DNA from: Adineta steineri
Taxonomy: Eukaryota > Rotifera > Eurotatoria > Adinetida > Adinetidae
Direction: 5' to 3'
Length of the DNA: 64,000 nt
Assembly: GCA_905250115.1 (NCBI GenBank)
Contig: CAJNOI010000132.1
Coordinates: 39,388-103,387, forward strand
A program made the translations under genes and the position numbers. Below the pieces are notes generated by a model that saw only the letters and a list, made by a program, of their open reading frames with translations, did not search any database and was not told the DNA's origin. This document shows positions 33,380 through 46,428 of the stretch, piece after piece; the first letter of the stretch is position 1, and every line of letters begins with the position of its first letter.

Positions 33380-34345
33380 ATGGCTTCAGTTTATACACAA
33401 GTGAGTTATTATGCTCAACCATTAATCATCATTTTTGGAACAATCGGTGCTCTATTGAATCAAGCCTTATTTTATTATCGAAAACCATTGAGAACAGCAT
33501 CATGTACATACTATTTTCGAGCACTTTCAACAAATGATCTTTGTGTTATTTGGTTTGTCATATTTATTCAATGGTTAGATAGTGCATTCAATATCAGCCC
33601 AACTGAAGACTATGACTGGTTTTGTAAATTATTTACATATTTAAATTATACATTTTATACAATATCACCATATTATATTGTTTTGGCTTGTTTAGATCGT
33701 TTATGTACAAGTTCAACGAATGTTCATTTGAGAAGAATTGCAACTGTCCGTGTTGCACCTTTTCTTATTACCGGTACAGCTATTATTATATTTCTCGCTT
33801 ATGTTCATGTTCTATTTAATGCTAAACTTGTAGTTATTTTCTCTACTTCATATTGTACTTTTAGCAGTTTTAGTTATAGCAGAATGTTATCCCTTTTTTT
33901 ATTATTTTTTTATTGTGTAACGCCTCCTATACTAATGATTATTCTTTGTTTTACTACATTTATACTTCTTCGTCAACAAAGACATCGTATTATGCCTGTT
34001 AATCAAACACGTCTACGTCATCGTGATTATCAATTAATAAAAATGCTTTTTCTTTATGTTACATCAAACATGATTTGTGTTGTTCCATTTAGTACTACAT
34101 ATTTTATACAATATTATTATTATCTAAATAATCCATCATCAGCAATAGCTACTGTATTTCAATTCTTCAGGTTACTAGTTAATGTCAGCTATGGAACAAG
34201 TTTTTATGTGTACACATTAGGTACTCCTTTTTATCGTGATGAATTGTTCAAATTATTCAAGCGTATTCGACACCGACTTCATCGTCATGAAGATTCAACT
34301 GTTGATATACATCGGCATCAAGTCGCACGTGAAGCTGGTGATTAG
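33380..34345 (+). CDS. Intronless rhodopsin-like GPCR
   Basis: A single exon of 321 residues. TM1 has IIIFGTIGALLNQALFY. TM2 is preceded by RTASCTYYFRALSTNDLC, a pattern frequent in this kind of receptor. TM3 ends VLACLDRLCTSS (DRL instead of DRY), with a Cys at its start (DWFCKLF). The third loop is short and basic (RQQRHRIMPVNQTRLRHRD). TM7 gives YGTSFYVYTLGTPFYRDELF, again without NPxxY. The tail is basic and His-rich (RIRHRLHRHEDS). It has the same length as the GPCR at 27.9 kb but little evident identity, so the two are separate members of a large divergent set. The ligand is unknown. AATAAA follows at about 34418. Confidence 0.87.
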   Translation: MASVYTQVSYYAQPLIIIFGTIGALLNQALFYYRKPLRTASCTYYFRALSTNDLCVIWFVIFIQWLDSAFNISPTEDYDWFCKLFTYLNYTFYTISPYYIVLACLDRLCTSSTNVHLRRIATVRVAPFLITGTAIIIFLAYVHVLFNAKLVVIFSTSYCTFSSFSYSRMLSLFLLFFYCVTPPILMIILCFTTFILLRQQRHRIMPVNQTRLRHRDYQLIKMLFLYVTSNMICVVPFSTTYFIQYYYYLNNPSSAIATVFQFFRLLVNVSYGTSFYVYTLGTPFYRDELFKLFKRIRHRLHRHEDSTVDIHRHQVAREAGD

Positions 34346-35994
34346 GATATGAACATACATTTTTCCTTTTGTGTAGTCTTTTTTAATCATTTAAATGATA
34401 CAAAATATTGTTTAATAAAGTAAAAATTGTGTAACTAATTTTTGTTTCTTTTAAATTTTCAACTAATATTGCGGGATAAATTTATCTTCATCATATCTCA
34501 TATCAATCTATAAATAGCATCTTTTTTGAATAGTTTTATCATTCTGCAATATTTTATATTTTTATCGATTGATATAACCGAGTCTGGCGAAATAGAAGTA
34601 AGAAATACTTTTTTGACGAAATTCCTCACCATATATAAGTCGTGGTATAATACGGATCAGATAATGACGTGGGTAGATTTACAGTATAAAATACGAAGCA
34701 AAAATCTTAACTATTAATAAGATTGTATAATATGGTAGGTTATTATCAATCAATACTCATTCTATATGAAATAAGCATGTCCCGCCTACATGACTTTCAA
34801 ATCAATTTTTTATTGATCCATTAAGATAAAATGATTTATTAATATTCTAGTATGAAAATATATTTCAATAATAGTCTCCATATTCTATTATCATATTTTA
34901 TGGAAGTTGTAGATATATATGATTGAATGCGTATATTTAAGTGCCATACAGCCATTAAAACTGATGTTTATTTATACTCGATATCCTTGCATCCACTTAT
35001 CTTCATATATAACATGAAAACGTAAAGGACTATTAAGTGCAGCAAAAGTTTTATTAATAGAATACTTTTATGAATTTTTATTTTATAAAAATTTATTTGT
35101 CTATCAGAAGGTATGTAACAGTTTTTTCCTTATGATTTGAGAAGAACAATATTAGATATTTAAGAGAATTTGATTCTATTTTCTATGTATTGTAAAAAAG
35201 ATAAAATATCGATCAGATTATTAATTAAGGCAATAATGTGGTTCAATCATTATGAGAAAAAGAAAAGATAGCGATGTCGAAATTATAGAAAATATAGTTA
35301 ATTTAAATCTAAAGAATTGATAAATTACAAAAAGGCAAAAAATTAGTATAAGTTTAATATCTATTAGTTTGTTAGATTATCATAGTATTTCTCTTAAAAA
35401 ATATTAATACGATTTTATATCGCTATTATGAATATATCTTTTTTTCTTGATATGCCAAAGAATCATGAACTAACAATTGTTCAATATAGTTTTCTTTCTA
35501 TACAGTATTAACTTAATGGAGCTTTATACGTAAGAATATTTGCATAAAATATAATGTTTCATTATGATATAAGACTGCATCTATCCTAATTCTATCCGAT
35601 GTCAAGGATTGAAATTGATGTGTCGCTATTGTTCTATGATAATCTTTTATAACAAAAGACAATCATAGTTGTTAAACCAAAGTTTGTTTTATTCTTATCT
35701 TGACAGATATTTTTCATTCTCATGTCAACTGTCAACATATTTGATATATTATTAGACAACCAGAGTTTTGTTTCTTTCAGCTGTTGAATACTTTCGCTCC
35801 TTTATTATATTTCAGTAATATTATCGTTCAAGGGGTGATTACTTGCGATCAAATATATTTATATCATTGAATTCATTCATATATTATTTATTGTGATAAA
35901 CGATTTTTAAAAATAATTCTTTATACACAAAATTAAAAAATATTAATAAAATCTGTTCAAAACAGGAAAATTGTTTAGTTTTTCAAAGAATATG
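34346..35994. other. Convergent intergenic region
   Basis: 1.6 kb between a plus-strand GPCR and the minus-strand MAM-like gene. No gene or mobile element was recognised. Confidence 0.6.
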
Positions 35995-38205
35995 TTATTT
36001 TAGTACAAATTTCACGATATAAACAACAATAACAATTATTGTAAGCAATGCCGGAATTCCTAAACCCAGTGATAGACCAAGTATTAAAGGTAGATTTTTC
36101 GCTAAAATTGATTTAATAAATATGAATATAAAAAGATAAGTAATCAAATAGTTTTCTTACGCTTGTATTTGGTGGTTGAAGTGTCAGTATATGTACTAGT
36201 TGAAGTATGAGTTGCTCTAGTAGCGGTAGTGCGAGTTGATGTAGTGGTTGAAGTACGAGTTGCCCTGCTAGCGGTAGTGCGAGTTGATCTGGTAGCAGTA
36301 GTACGCGTTGTTGCTGTAATTGTGAAATCAGTTGATGTAGTGAGTGAAGTACGAGTTGCTCTGGTAGTGGTGGTATGATATGTTGTTGTAATTGAGACTA
36401 CAGTTGATGTAGTGGTCGAAGTCTGAGTTAAACTAATAGTGGTTGTATCAGGTGATGTTGTGGTTGAGACATAAGTTGATGGTATCGTTGAAGTAGAAGT
36501 TGATATTGTAGTAGAACTAATGTCAGCTAGTTTTGTCTAAGATTGAAATTAATATATGAAATTAACAGTTTCTCAAATAATTAGAATTAATTAAATATGA
36601 AAAGATTAAAATATTTAAACATAAACATATTTGAGTTCATACGAATAACTAGGAAAGTTTACTTATGAATGATTATGATTTCATCATGTCTGACTGTAAC
36701 TTTGAAAAGCTGAATGATTATTGTAACGATCTTTATAATTACCGTTGTACTTGAAGTAATGATATTCGTTTCAGTGGTATTTGTTGATGAAGTTGCAGTC
36801 GTCGTCTCGTTTTCTTGATTATCGAATGTAACGGATGATCCAATTGTTGGGGTAATAGTTTGTCTATTTAAATATAGAGTGAATTACTCAAATTCTGTTC
36901 AATATTTCAAAATGTTCTTAATATCATTTATTTTATGAGTATCTCTGCGTAGAAGAATCATGAAATTCTGATTATTTTTTAGAAAATTCAACGTGAGATA
37001 TTCTACATAGAATGTAAGAACGAATTTCAACTCCTATTTAGCTTAATATCATTACAAAAGAAAGAAGAGTCAAGACTTTATTGTTTATCTAACTGATATA
37101 ACATTACTTGTTTGTTGTATAAGTATTAGAATCGATCGTAATAGTAGATGTTTCAGTCTATTATAATAAAGTATTACAATTCATATTTGAATAGATCAAT
37201 CTTACCGATATTGAACTGTCTGTTGTTACGCTATCATTCGTAGTATCGACTAGAATTAAAAAGTTATTAAAATACGAGATAAGATTCTATTACTTACAGC
37301 ATGATCCACTTATAATCGATATATTATCGAGAGCAAAAGTAAAGTTAGTTACAACATCAACATCACGATCTCGATAAAGAACAAAAATAATCTATTAAAA
37401 ATAATAATTCATGTTAAAATTAATTAAAATCATTATTTTTGTCTTACGTAATATTCTTCGGTTATTGGTGTAAATGATGTTTGACTGTAATGCCATTTAT
37501 TTCCATAATTTGGTTTAACAGTTACAATAATCTCACCATCCATCGTATTTGAGTTTGGACGCATTCGAAAGGTAATATATGGGCTTCCAAAGATATTAGT
37601 AAAAGAATAGTAAAAACTAAGACAATGTTGTTCATTAGTTGAATTTGTAACGATCAATGTGGTTGATTTATAAATTGCTAAAAAACCATGTGGATCGGAT
37701 GTAGTTTTAAATCCATACTGACCTATTTTTTTGTGAATATTTCCTATTAAATACATTTATGCATAATTCAAAAATAACCTTTAGCACATGTTTGGTTTCC
37801 TGATTCAGTTGGACATGTAGAATTCATTGTATTTTCATCATACAGACAAAAATGCATGTCCGATCCATTTAAATCATAAGGAAATGTACACATTTCTCCA
37901 TTCATAGTTGGTGAAACTATCATTAAAAATAAATTCATATATTTCTCTATGAAAAATTTAGTCTACTTACATACGGACGTAGCATCAGATAATGGTCGAT
38001 CAGATAAATCGATAGTATTTTGACCTTTATCTATCTCTAGACTATCACCGAATGGTAATATTCCATTAAATATACAATCATCAATTAAACCATCATCAAA
38101 TGTACAATTAAAAAGAGTTGTTATCTCTTTTAATTCACCGTACTTAATAAATATTAATAAAAAACTAATGAATATTTTCATTAATAAAGATTTGTATAAT
38201 TTCAT
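35995..38205 (-). CDS. Single-pass membrane protein: MAM-like ectodomain, mucin-like stalk, short tail
   Basis: Minus-strand exons 38205-37971, 37916-37779, 37743-37448, 37391-37298, 37249-37206, 37157-37108, 36863-36743, 36536-36161 and 36101-35995 encode 486 residues, phases consistent. A signal peptide (from the second Met, KIFISFLLIFIKYGELKE) leads into TTLFNCTFDDGL, the usual start of MAM or lectin-like folds. The region closes with FTFALDNISIISGSC, like the terminal ALDDI...C of MAM domains. A Thr/Ser-rich stalk with 48-bp DNA repeats follows, then a TM segment (LLTIIVIVVYIVKFVL) and almost no cytoplasmic tail. It should be a heavily O-glycosylated surface protein. One intron (37744-37778) is only 35 bp. 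The MAM label rests on a few motifs, so another jelly-roll adhesion domain is possible. Confidence 0.75.
36190..36510. repeat. 48-bp (2 x 24 bp) tandem repeats in the mucin-like exon
   Basis: Imperfect copies recur every 48 bp on the + strand. GTTGCTCTAGTAGCGGTAGT at 36211 reappears as GTTGCCCTGCTAGCGGTAGT at 36259 and in weaker form at 36307 and 36355. Each unit is made of two related 24-bp halves (GTTGCTCTAGTAGCGGTAGT and GTTGATGTAGTGGTTGAAGT types). One unit encodes 16 residues rich in Thr, Ser and Arg. Confidence 0.8.
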
Positions 38206-38717
38206 TCTTAAGAATATTTTTATTTCTAAATGGAATTATAAATATACGAAAGTAATATCATATGATATTATCAAAAGCATATTTATAGAATGGATTAAAT
38301 TAAGATAAGAATATAAAAGATATTATATTAAGCATATGATTAACAAAATACTTATGATTAATGATAAATCATTTTATCAATAAGAAGATAAAATGCACTC
38401 TCTTACTCATTCAATATTTAAGTTTTTATATTGAGAAACACTAAGACGTTGAAAGCAATGTTTTATCTACGTTTCGTTTTTCGGGTGGGTGAATCGAAAT
38501 TTCGCGTGGGCGCCGCCTACCCGTTAGATAAAACACTGATTGAAATTATGCGCACAAAAAGAAATCTTAGAATGTATCTATATGTATATATATATTATAT
38601 ATTTCATATTTTATTTATAATAAAATTTAAATTGCACACAAACGACAATTACTGTTTAATATATACAAAATTGAAATTTTATATTTTTCATAGTTAATAA
38701 AGTCTATTAGAATTCCA
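38206..38717. other. Intergenic, holding a small foldback sequence
   Basis: Short region between two minus-strand genes. It holds the GC-rich foldback at 38460-38534 listed separately; the remainder is AT-rich. Confidence 0.6.
38460..38534. mobile_element. Possible 75-bp foldback (MITE-like) element
   Basis: The ends GTTTTATCTA (38460-38469) and TAGATAAAAC (38525-38534) are perfect inverted repeats. Inside, TCGGGTGGGTG faces the complement of CGCCGCCTACCCG. The core is far more GC-rich than its surroundings. No clear target-site duplication was seen, so mobility is only suggested. Confidence 0.4.
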
Positions 38718-40819
38718 TTATGAATTTATTGTTTTATCCATGTAACCGTAAGGTTGAATTGTTTGATTAATTGTTGAGAAATTTAATAAAGGTTTTGTTT
38801 GATCATATTTCATTTTATCAACAAATGAATTAAGTGATGTTCTATTTTTGATAGATAAAGTTGGTGATTCTAATAACATAATTGATGTTGTTTGTGTTAA
38901 TGTCGATGGACGTGTTGAAAGTGGTAAATGAGGATATGATGTTAAAAATTTTTCATTTTGATATGGAGAATTTTGTCTTGTTATTGGTATTTGTGATAAT
39001 GAATATGTACTTGATATACTTTGTCGATAAGTTTCATTTTGTGGTGTTGATAATAAATGTTTAGGTGCAATTAATATTCTTGTATAACATTTACCTTGTG
39101 AATAAAAATGTTCATGTACACCTTGTGTTGGATTTTGATATGATATAAGTTTTTTTGCTCGATGTCTTAGACGTTGTGATGACGAAGAAAAAAAACTATA
39201 TCGTTGACATGTAAATAATCGTTGAAGTTCATGACGAAATATTCGACCCGTAAAAGCATATAGGAAAAAATTTAAAGCTAGAATAACAAAGATTTACTTG
39301 ATTATATAACAATTTTAGAAAAAGACTTACAATGATTTATATATTGAGATATTTCAGCAATTATTTTTCCTATTGTAATAGTTATATTTAATATTGTTGA
39401 ACGTTGATTAATATCAGAATAAATTGCATCAACTATTTGCATAATCGATATAGGCATTGAACAAATACAAAATGCAAATGATACAGTTAATAACATAGTT
39501 GTTAAACGACGATTAACTCGTCGATATGCCATTGCTTTTGTTGATATATGTTGATATTGACCTTTTTTAGTTTTTTTCATTAATCCATTTCCACTATTAT
39601 TTGTTGATGTTGAAGAAAATGATGTTGAAGTTTTACTATTGATATTTTTATGAACATCTGATATTTGTTGTTCTAATAATTTATTTGTATTTCGTGCATT
39701 TAATAAACTTTTTATAATTAAGATATTAAGTGTTATTAAAATTGTAAATGGACAAAATGAATATTTAAATGAATCAAACCATGTAAAATATTTCAGAAAT
39801 AATAGTCGTTCATTCACTGGTATGCAATGAGATTCAGTTGATGATAAATGAAATGTCCATAAAAAATGTGCATTAATTATAAAGAATATTAGAAAAACAA
39901 ATAATAACATATAACGTGCTCGTTTTATTGTACATATTTGACTAGCACGAAGTGGTTGAGAAACAGCTATATATCGTTCAAATGTCATCGCAACTGTTAT
40001 CCATACACTAGGGAAAAAAATTCGATATATTTACTAAATTCAAGTCTATAATATTTTTAAATAAACTGCATCATTATCTGAAAAATATATAGGACTATGA
40101 GTACTTTCTATAAATATAATACTTTTGTTGAAATATCACATTTATCAACTTTATGTTTTGAGATTATCTTATAATCTTTATATTTAATGAACTAGATACT
40201 TCAACTTTTCAATGAGTCATGAGCGCTTATTCTTTCCTAAGAAAAAAAGACGCAGTTTCGAAATAATGATTATCTATTAATATAACTCATTGTAGATTTA
40301 TTCCGTCACGAATTTTTCTTAAGGACATTTAATTCAAGTTCATAAAAGAAATCTTTTCATATTTAGTTTAACGCTCATCAAAAATAATCATGTATGATAA
40401 TCTGACAGTTAAGCTCATTGATTTCTATATGTAAATAATCTCTTTTGAAAATGTTCAAATTTGATTTACCTGCAATCAGCAAAGAAAAAGAATGCAAATG
40501 TACCAAATTTACAGCATATATTACAAGCTAGAATAGGTCTTTGTTTATCTAATAATTCTAACCATCGATTGAGACAACCAATCCATAAAACAAATGTATC
40601 AGCAATAGCTAATGCAGCCATATAAAAACATGATGATGAATGTCTCATACGTCCTCGTCTCATAACAATAAATGTTAATGTATTACAAGTTGTTCCAATT
40701 AATAATAAACATGGTAAAATAAATTCTTCACTACGTGTAGCTATTTGAACAAGATAATTCTTATATATCGGATTAGAATTCATCATTGTAATGTTTGTCA
40801 TAATAATGATAACGGTCAC
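38718..40819 (-). CDS. Peptide-type class A GPCR (member of a divergent pair)
   Basis: Minus-strand exons 40819-40470, 40007-39331 and 39277-38718 (introns 462 and 53 bp) encode 528 residues. TM1 has GTTCNTLTFIVMRRGRMRHS, and TM2 FYMAALAIADTFVLWIGCLN. TM3 ends MTFERYIAVSQPLRASQ, an ERY motif in the form common in peptide receptors. A long third loop with a Ser/Thr-rich stretch follows. TM6 has SFAFCICSMPIS, and TM7 NHSLNFFLYAFTGRIFRHEL. A Cys pair near helix 8, then a ~150-residue Ser/Thr/Pro-rich tail, suggests regulation by phosphorylation. The first intron splits the TM3 region at ADC-S|VWI, the same site as in the receptor at 46.4 kb. Resemblance is to FMRFamide or other neuropeptide receptors; the ligand is unknown. 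A downstream Met (40801) is an alternative start. Confidence 0.87.
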
Positions 40820-43800
40820 ATCTCAATAACTAAAATATAAAGATGAAAAAAAGATATAACGACGATAATATGATCGTTATCATGCAATTTTCAATGCATT
40901 GTTCAATAGGTGATTGTCATTGATGAAGGTCTATTCATATATATATACATGCATACGTATAAAAAAAAATCGAAGGTAGCGCTATTCTCTCGTACATTAA
41001 AATAAATGGTGAAAGAGTAAATGACTATCATAAATGTTGGATCTTTACTTTATGTAACTTTCTCAATGTAACTCTCGAAGAGTCTCAGTAGTTCTATTAA
41101 GAATAAATCTTTTTATAACTATTCTATATATATATACATCTGTCATAAGATTAAAGTATAATACTTATGAATGAGCAACATTGAGTGTAGTAGGTGGGGA
41201 CAGAGCGTGACTCGATTTAGTCATAATCAAGATTCATCTTCTCATTTTTATTTTTTTATATATTTATCTTTACATAAAAAGACACCTGTATATCTACACA
41301 TTTATCTTCTCTAAGTCAAATCGAGACATACGTATAAAATAAATGTAAAGAAATCATTCAAATGATTAGAATCTCATTGATGACGTGTAAATTCTATAGT
41401 TTTGAAATCATGATTAAGTAGAATGAATAAAAGCTAGCATGATTATTAATACACACCTACTTATCTTTATTCTTATGCGCTGTTAAAATTAAAAGATAAA
41501 ATAAAAACTAGAAATTTTCAGATCGATAATATATGTATCGACGAGAATACAATCTTTCATCGAACAATTCAACCTTCAAACAATTCGGATAGATAGTTAC
41601 ATCAATAGAGAGAAAAATTAACTTAATTTTATTAGAATATGCAAGAGAAAGAGAAAGAAAAATCTATGCTTCTAGTTCCAAACTAAACTACCATCAAGAA
41701 TCAGATTATGATTTGATAGTCGTTTTATATATATGTATATGGAGAGAGAGAGAGTTCAATTGCTCTCTTCTTTCTCTTCCTCATTGACATATCTACTCGA
41801 GCGAACTGTGTTTAGTCGAGTAGTCAGAAAACAGTTTTGCCATTCAGATTACGCAATAGAGACGGCGAGCGTATCCCTTCTTTCTCTCTTATGTATGCGC
41901 GCTTAACCCATTAGAGTATCTACTTTCTTTTTCTCTCTTGAATTACTGCTACATTGCCATCTTTTCTTTTTCTTCTTCGTCTTAGAATTGAAAGAATGCT
42001 TCATTTGGATTTCTAATATGGAATAAAATTATCCGTTATTGTAAAAGATTTATAAATTATCTTAAGTATACTCATTGACTTCTAAATAAATATGAGTGTC
42101 ATATAAATGTCAATTAGCACCTCTTAAAATCTTTCGCCTATGGATTGATTAGCACTGATCAATGTCAGACATGTTCAAACGACTGTTACTCAAAGATAAT
42201 TATGCGTTCAACATATCTGCAATAATCGATATGTGTTAGGTAATCAGACGAGGTCGATTTGATTAAGATACAGAAAATATTTGGCTATCGGTCAACAGTT
42301 AAACAGACGTGTTCATATAAATAAACCATGATAATAAGACATTACCAATAGTAATTTAGCAATTATGTGTTCACATAATCCTAGACGATTTCGAATTTCA
42401 TAAGATTTTTGAATTTATCTGTGAAAAAAAACTATACTGCAAACTTCTTGGAACTTGGTTTTCTCCTTCCAGTACTCATTGTATTTAAAAAAGAAAATAA
42501 ACAAGACTCGTGTACATTTTCTATGCTAGTAACACATGTCAAGGATTATATGCTTATAGACGATGTTGTATATCGAGATAGTTAGCCAGACGGATGGACA
42601 ATGACATAGAGAGGAAGGATAATAACATTGAACAGACCATCATGCCTATGGTAAATATGTTTGGATATCGAGTTCTATATACCATTACATCATTGTCTTA
42701 TTATCACAATATATACAATATTCTTAATACTATTCAACTCTTGTCATTTAAACATATAAATATCATAAGTTATGTCTAGCAAAAAAAAGTATCGATGAAT
42801 ATATTGAAATATTTTCCGTTAAAAAAAAATATATGCTTTCATCAAAATATTTATTTTTTATTCACATCAACCGTCAATTTACTTGAATATCATCTTAATT
42901 AATGTACCTAGCTAGATGCATGATATATTTAATCATTGACTTGAAAAATAAAAACAAATGTATGATAATTGCATTTAATGTAGATTTTAGAATCTAATGT
43001 CACAACATATAAAATCTTTGATTACTTGAATATTACATTTCCTTGTCGTTCAAAGGTTATGATTATAATTATGTTTTCTTTCGTTCGGTACAACTGCCTT
43101 CGCAGACAAACAACTTCGACCCCTTGTATTATCTTTATACAACTGTGCGTCTGGGTATAGAATATTAAATATACTATTGTGATAGCATTGAAGAAAACCT
43201 CATGTAACTATGCAACAGAGACGCGGATGATCAAGGCACGCTTCTTTTACTTCGAGAAAAATAGACTAGCTTATTTTTATTTAATTAAATAAAATCATGT
43301 TTTGAAATATTTTTCTTGCGTTTGATGTATGCCATGAAGTTAGCAGACTGTAACATTAATGATAATTCTACTGAAAATTTTTTACTTTTTTTTTATATGA
43401 ACACGCGTTACTAACATACTGATTAATTATGGACGCTATTCATCACAAGGTTTTTTTTCAGGAACAGGCAAAGATTTTCTTTCTTTTTTTTTGAATAATA
43501 GAATTAACAAGAATAAAATTCAATGATATTTAATGAATAAACATAAAAAGTAAGATAGAATTTTGCTTTTTGTAACTTGATTAAGTAATACAATGTCAAT
43601 CTTTATGATAATAGTTATTAAACAAGGTATATAATTTGGAAATAATTGACAGGAGCAGTTAAATATAAATACAAGTCTTTTTTTCTATCGTTACGAGGAA
43701 ATGATGCTCTAACAATTCATTTCCGCACGAACAGCTTAGTTGTTCATGAAAGAATCGACGATAATATATATATATATATATATATGTCGTTCATTTAGTC

Positions 43801-46428
43801 GTCAGCACCTTATTTTTAATTTTATTATGAAGTGAACATATATGTGTGACAAGATCTAAATGTAAAGTATCGTATTTTTTAAGTGAGGTGTTATGTTACT
43901 ATTTTGATTTGATTCCACTTCATTAACACTTTCGAAGAGATTTTAATGACGCGAAGAAAAAATATCATTTGATCATTGTTTTTATTTAGTTCATTTATAG
44001 CGAATATTTCTGACAAGTAAATGTATTTTATGATGAGATACGTCGATCAACCTTTTGACTACTCAAATCTGTCATTTTATATCTATATCTATATGCATAT
44101 TTATATTTATTTCCTGTAGATTGATTAGCTTTCGAAATATACTCTTTCAACACGTCATTGACTTCTACAATATTCATTAATATGATATATTATAAAATGA
44201 GGTACATGACATCAAAGTTAAATATAAATTCATATTAAGAGAAAAACATTATTAGAGCATTTTGAATGTACATGATTACTGAAAAAGATAATAGAATAAT
44301 TTGTTATGAAACATTGAAAGTACTTATTATTGTATTACAATAATAGGATGTTTCGAGTAAACAAGAGAATATTTAAATATTAATCAATGTAAACATAATA
44401 TTAAATAGAAATTTTGAAAATATAGAATGTCTTACAGTTTTTTCCTTAAAATTAGAGATAGAAAAAATTGGATTTTGTTATTCATTATTAGGAATAGCCC
44501 ATAGAATTATCTTTTTATTCATTTTGTTTTTATCATTCGTTCGTCGTGGGAATCGACTTAAAATAATAGATGATAGAAATCACCTAGATATATTCATTTT
44601 TTGAAACTATGCTTTATTTATGTCAAAATTTCTGACATGTCATATCTAATAAACCTATTATATAGAATGTCCTCAATGTACGTTGATTGTTCACATGATC
44701 ATTCTTTTTTCTTATAGTAGAAAATATATGAAAGATTCCCGATTTTATATATAAATAATAGATTTACTGAGAATGGAACAAAAAATATAAAATTTCCACC
44801 CACTTTTTTCTTATTCAAAGAACAAGTTAGTTTCAATGATATCAGTAAGATCATCTAAACATCTTTTATTCTAAGATTTTCTACGATTACAAATCTAATG
44901 TCCTTTTCTTGTTTTTTAAGAATTAAAAATACGGATTGTTTATGCGTAGTACCAAGAAGGTTAAAAGGACATTTCTCTTTATGTATATGAACTGCATCAT
45001 TTACGCAATTGTTTTTCACTATTATTACACTTAAGCATGTCAACATTAGGTACGTGCTTAGAAATAGATTTTTTCTATAGAAAAAAATATATGTATCAGT
45101 TGTCAGTAATTTTCTCTTTTAAAATTCTGAAGATAAAATATATTAGTTTACTTCCGTAAGAAAAAAGAGAATAATTCTTAAATCTCATTCTAGTTTCTAA
45201 TTAGAAATAGAAGAAGAAAATTTCGTTTGTATATAAAAATGAATAAATTTGTAAGTATTTTGTTATTTATTATGTAAATTGATTTTTTTTATAATGAATC
45301 TGTAGAAGTTTTATTCATCTAATTAATGTATGTTGATAATTTGTTTTTCTGTCAGATTATATTAAAAGATCAATAGAATTAAATTCAAATTAATAATATT
45401 TTTCTTTAAAAAGAATAAAGTCACAATTCTTCAATAATAATCATGACTAAATCCTTAATCTTTAATTGACTTAGTTACCCTCGATAAACTAAAGTTGATA
45501 ATTAAAGATCGACAGAAAAAATTATCAAAGTATTTATTGCTACTAATTATATTGAACAACTTGTCATCTATCGAATCTAACCTTTTGTATGACATTATTA
45601 TTTTGTTTATACAAATACTAATAAAGATCAATCATTTGATAAAGAAATAATTATGAATGACATTTGAAAATGACAGCGGATGACAGTAGCGTGTGAAGTT
45701 ACCGAGTATAAAATAGAATTATGTTTTCCGATGTTACAAGATTATATTCTAGTTTTTCATGTTATAATCTATATTGCAATAGTTATAGCATTACAAAGGT
45801 TAAAAAATCTTTTTTTTATAAAGATTAATATGTTACCAGACATTACTATAATTAGAAGTAGATCGAAACTGAATGTTCCCAGAGATTTTTATTTTGAGTT
45901 TAAGGTTAGATTCGTTAGTTTCATAAGAAATATTATATATAGATAACAGTTGATGTCTTCATTTATAGTTAAAGTTGAGCGTGCTTAGAATTTTTGTAAT
46001 AAATTATTCTTTATTATTTCTAAACTAAAAAAGGAATCGTCTTCTTTTGATTAATTTTTATTCTGATAAATCCTTAAAAACTTCGATAATATTTATCTCT
46101 TTGATATTAACCCGATGACTCTATAATCAGTTAGCAAGTGAATACCGTATGACTTGTATAAATTTAGTAAGAAATTTCCGGAAGAACACCATCTATGTTT
46201 TTCTTTCATATGAAATTAAGAGAGGAAAACAGAAATCTTTCAATTTCCTCGTTACATTAACTTCAAAAGATTTATTCTTCCATAACATTCTACTTTTTCC
46301 ACCTGTCAAACATGTGTAAATCAATAGTAAATCATAAATTTTATGCTTTATTTCAGATGACTTGATATTCATATTGAATATTTATATATATATATTAACA
46401 AAACAAAAACAAAGTTTTTCTTTTGTCA
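40820..46428. other. Large intergenic region between divergent GPCR genes
   Basis: 5.6 kb without a gene I can support, the longest empty stretch of the window. It holds a (GA)n run near 41740 and an (AT)n microsatellite at 43764-43785. Short open frames inside have no recognisable content. As the shared 5' region of two related receptors it is a natural place for regulatory elements, but none could be defined by eye. Confidence 0.6.
43764..43785. repeat. (AT)n microsatellite
   Basis: Eleven uninterrupted AT units. Confidence 0.95.

Noticed and set aside
38431-38697. Frame of 88 codons beginning in the GC-rich patch
   Set aside because: The first part is the foldback sequence and the rest is low-complexity Ile/Tyr/Lys sequence.
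42594-42779. Frame of 61 codons in the same gene-free region
   Set aside because: Too short, with no motif or splice context.
45680-45946. Frame of 88 codons with a hydrophobic stretch
   Set aside because: No family resemblance and no adjoining exons; isolated in the 5.6-kb gene-free region.
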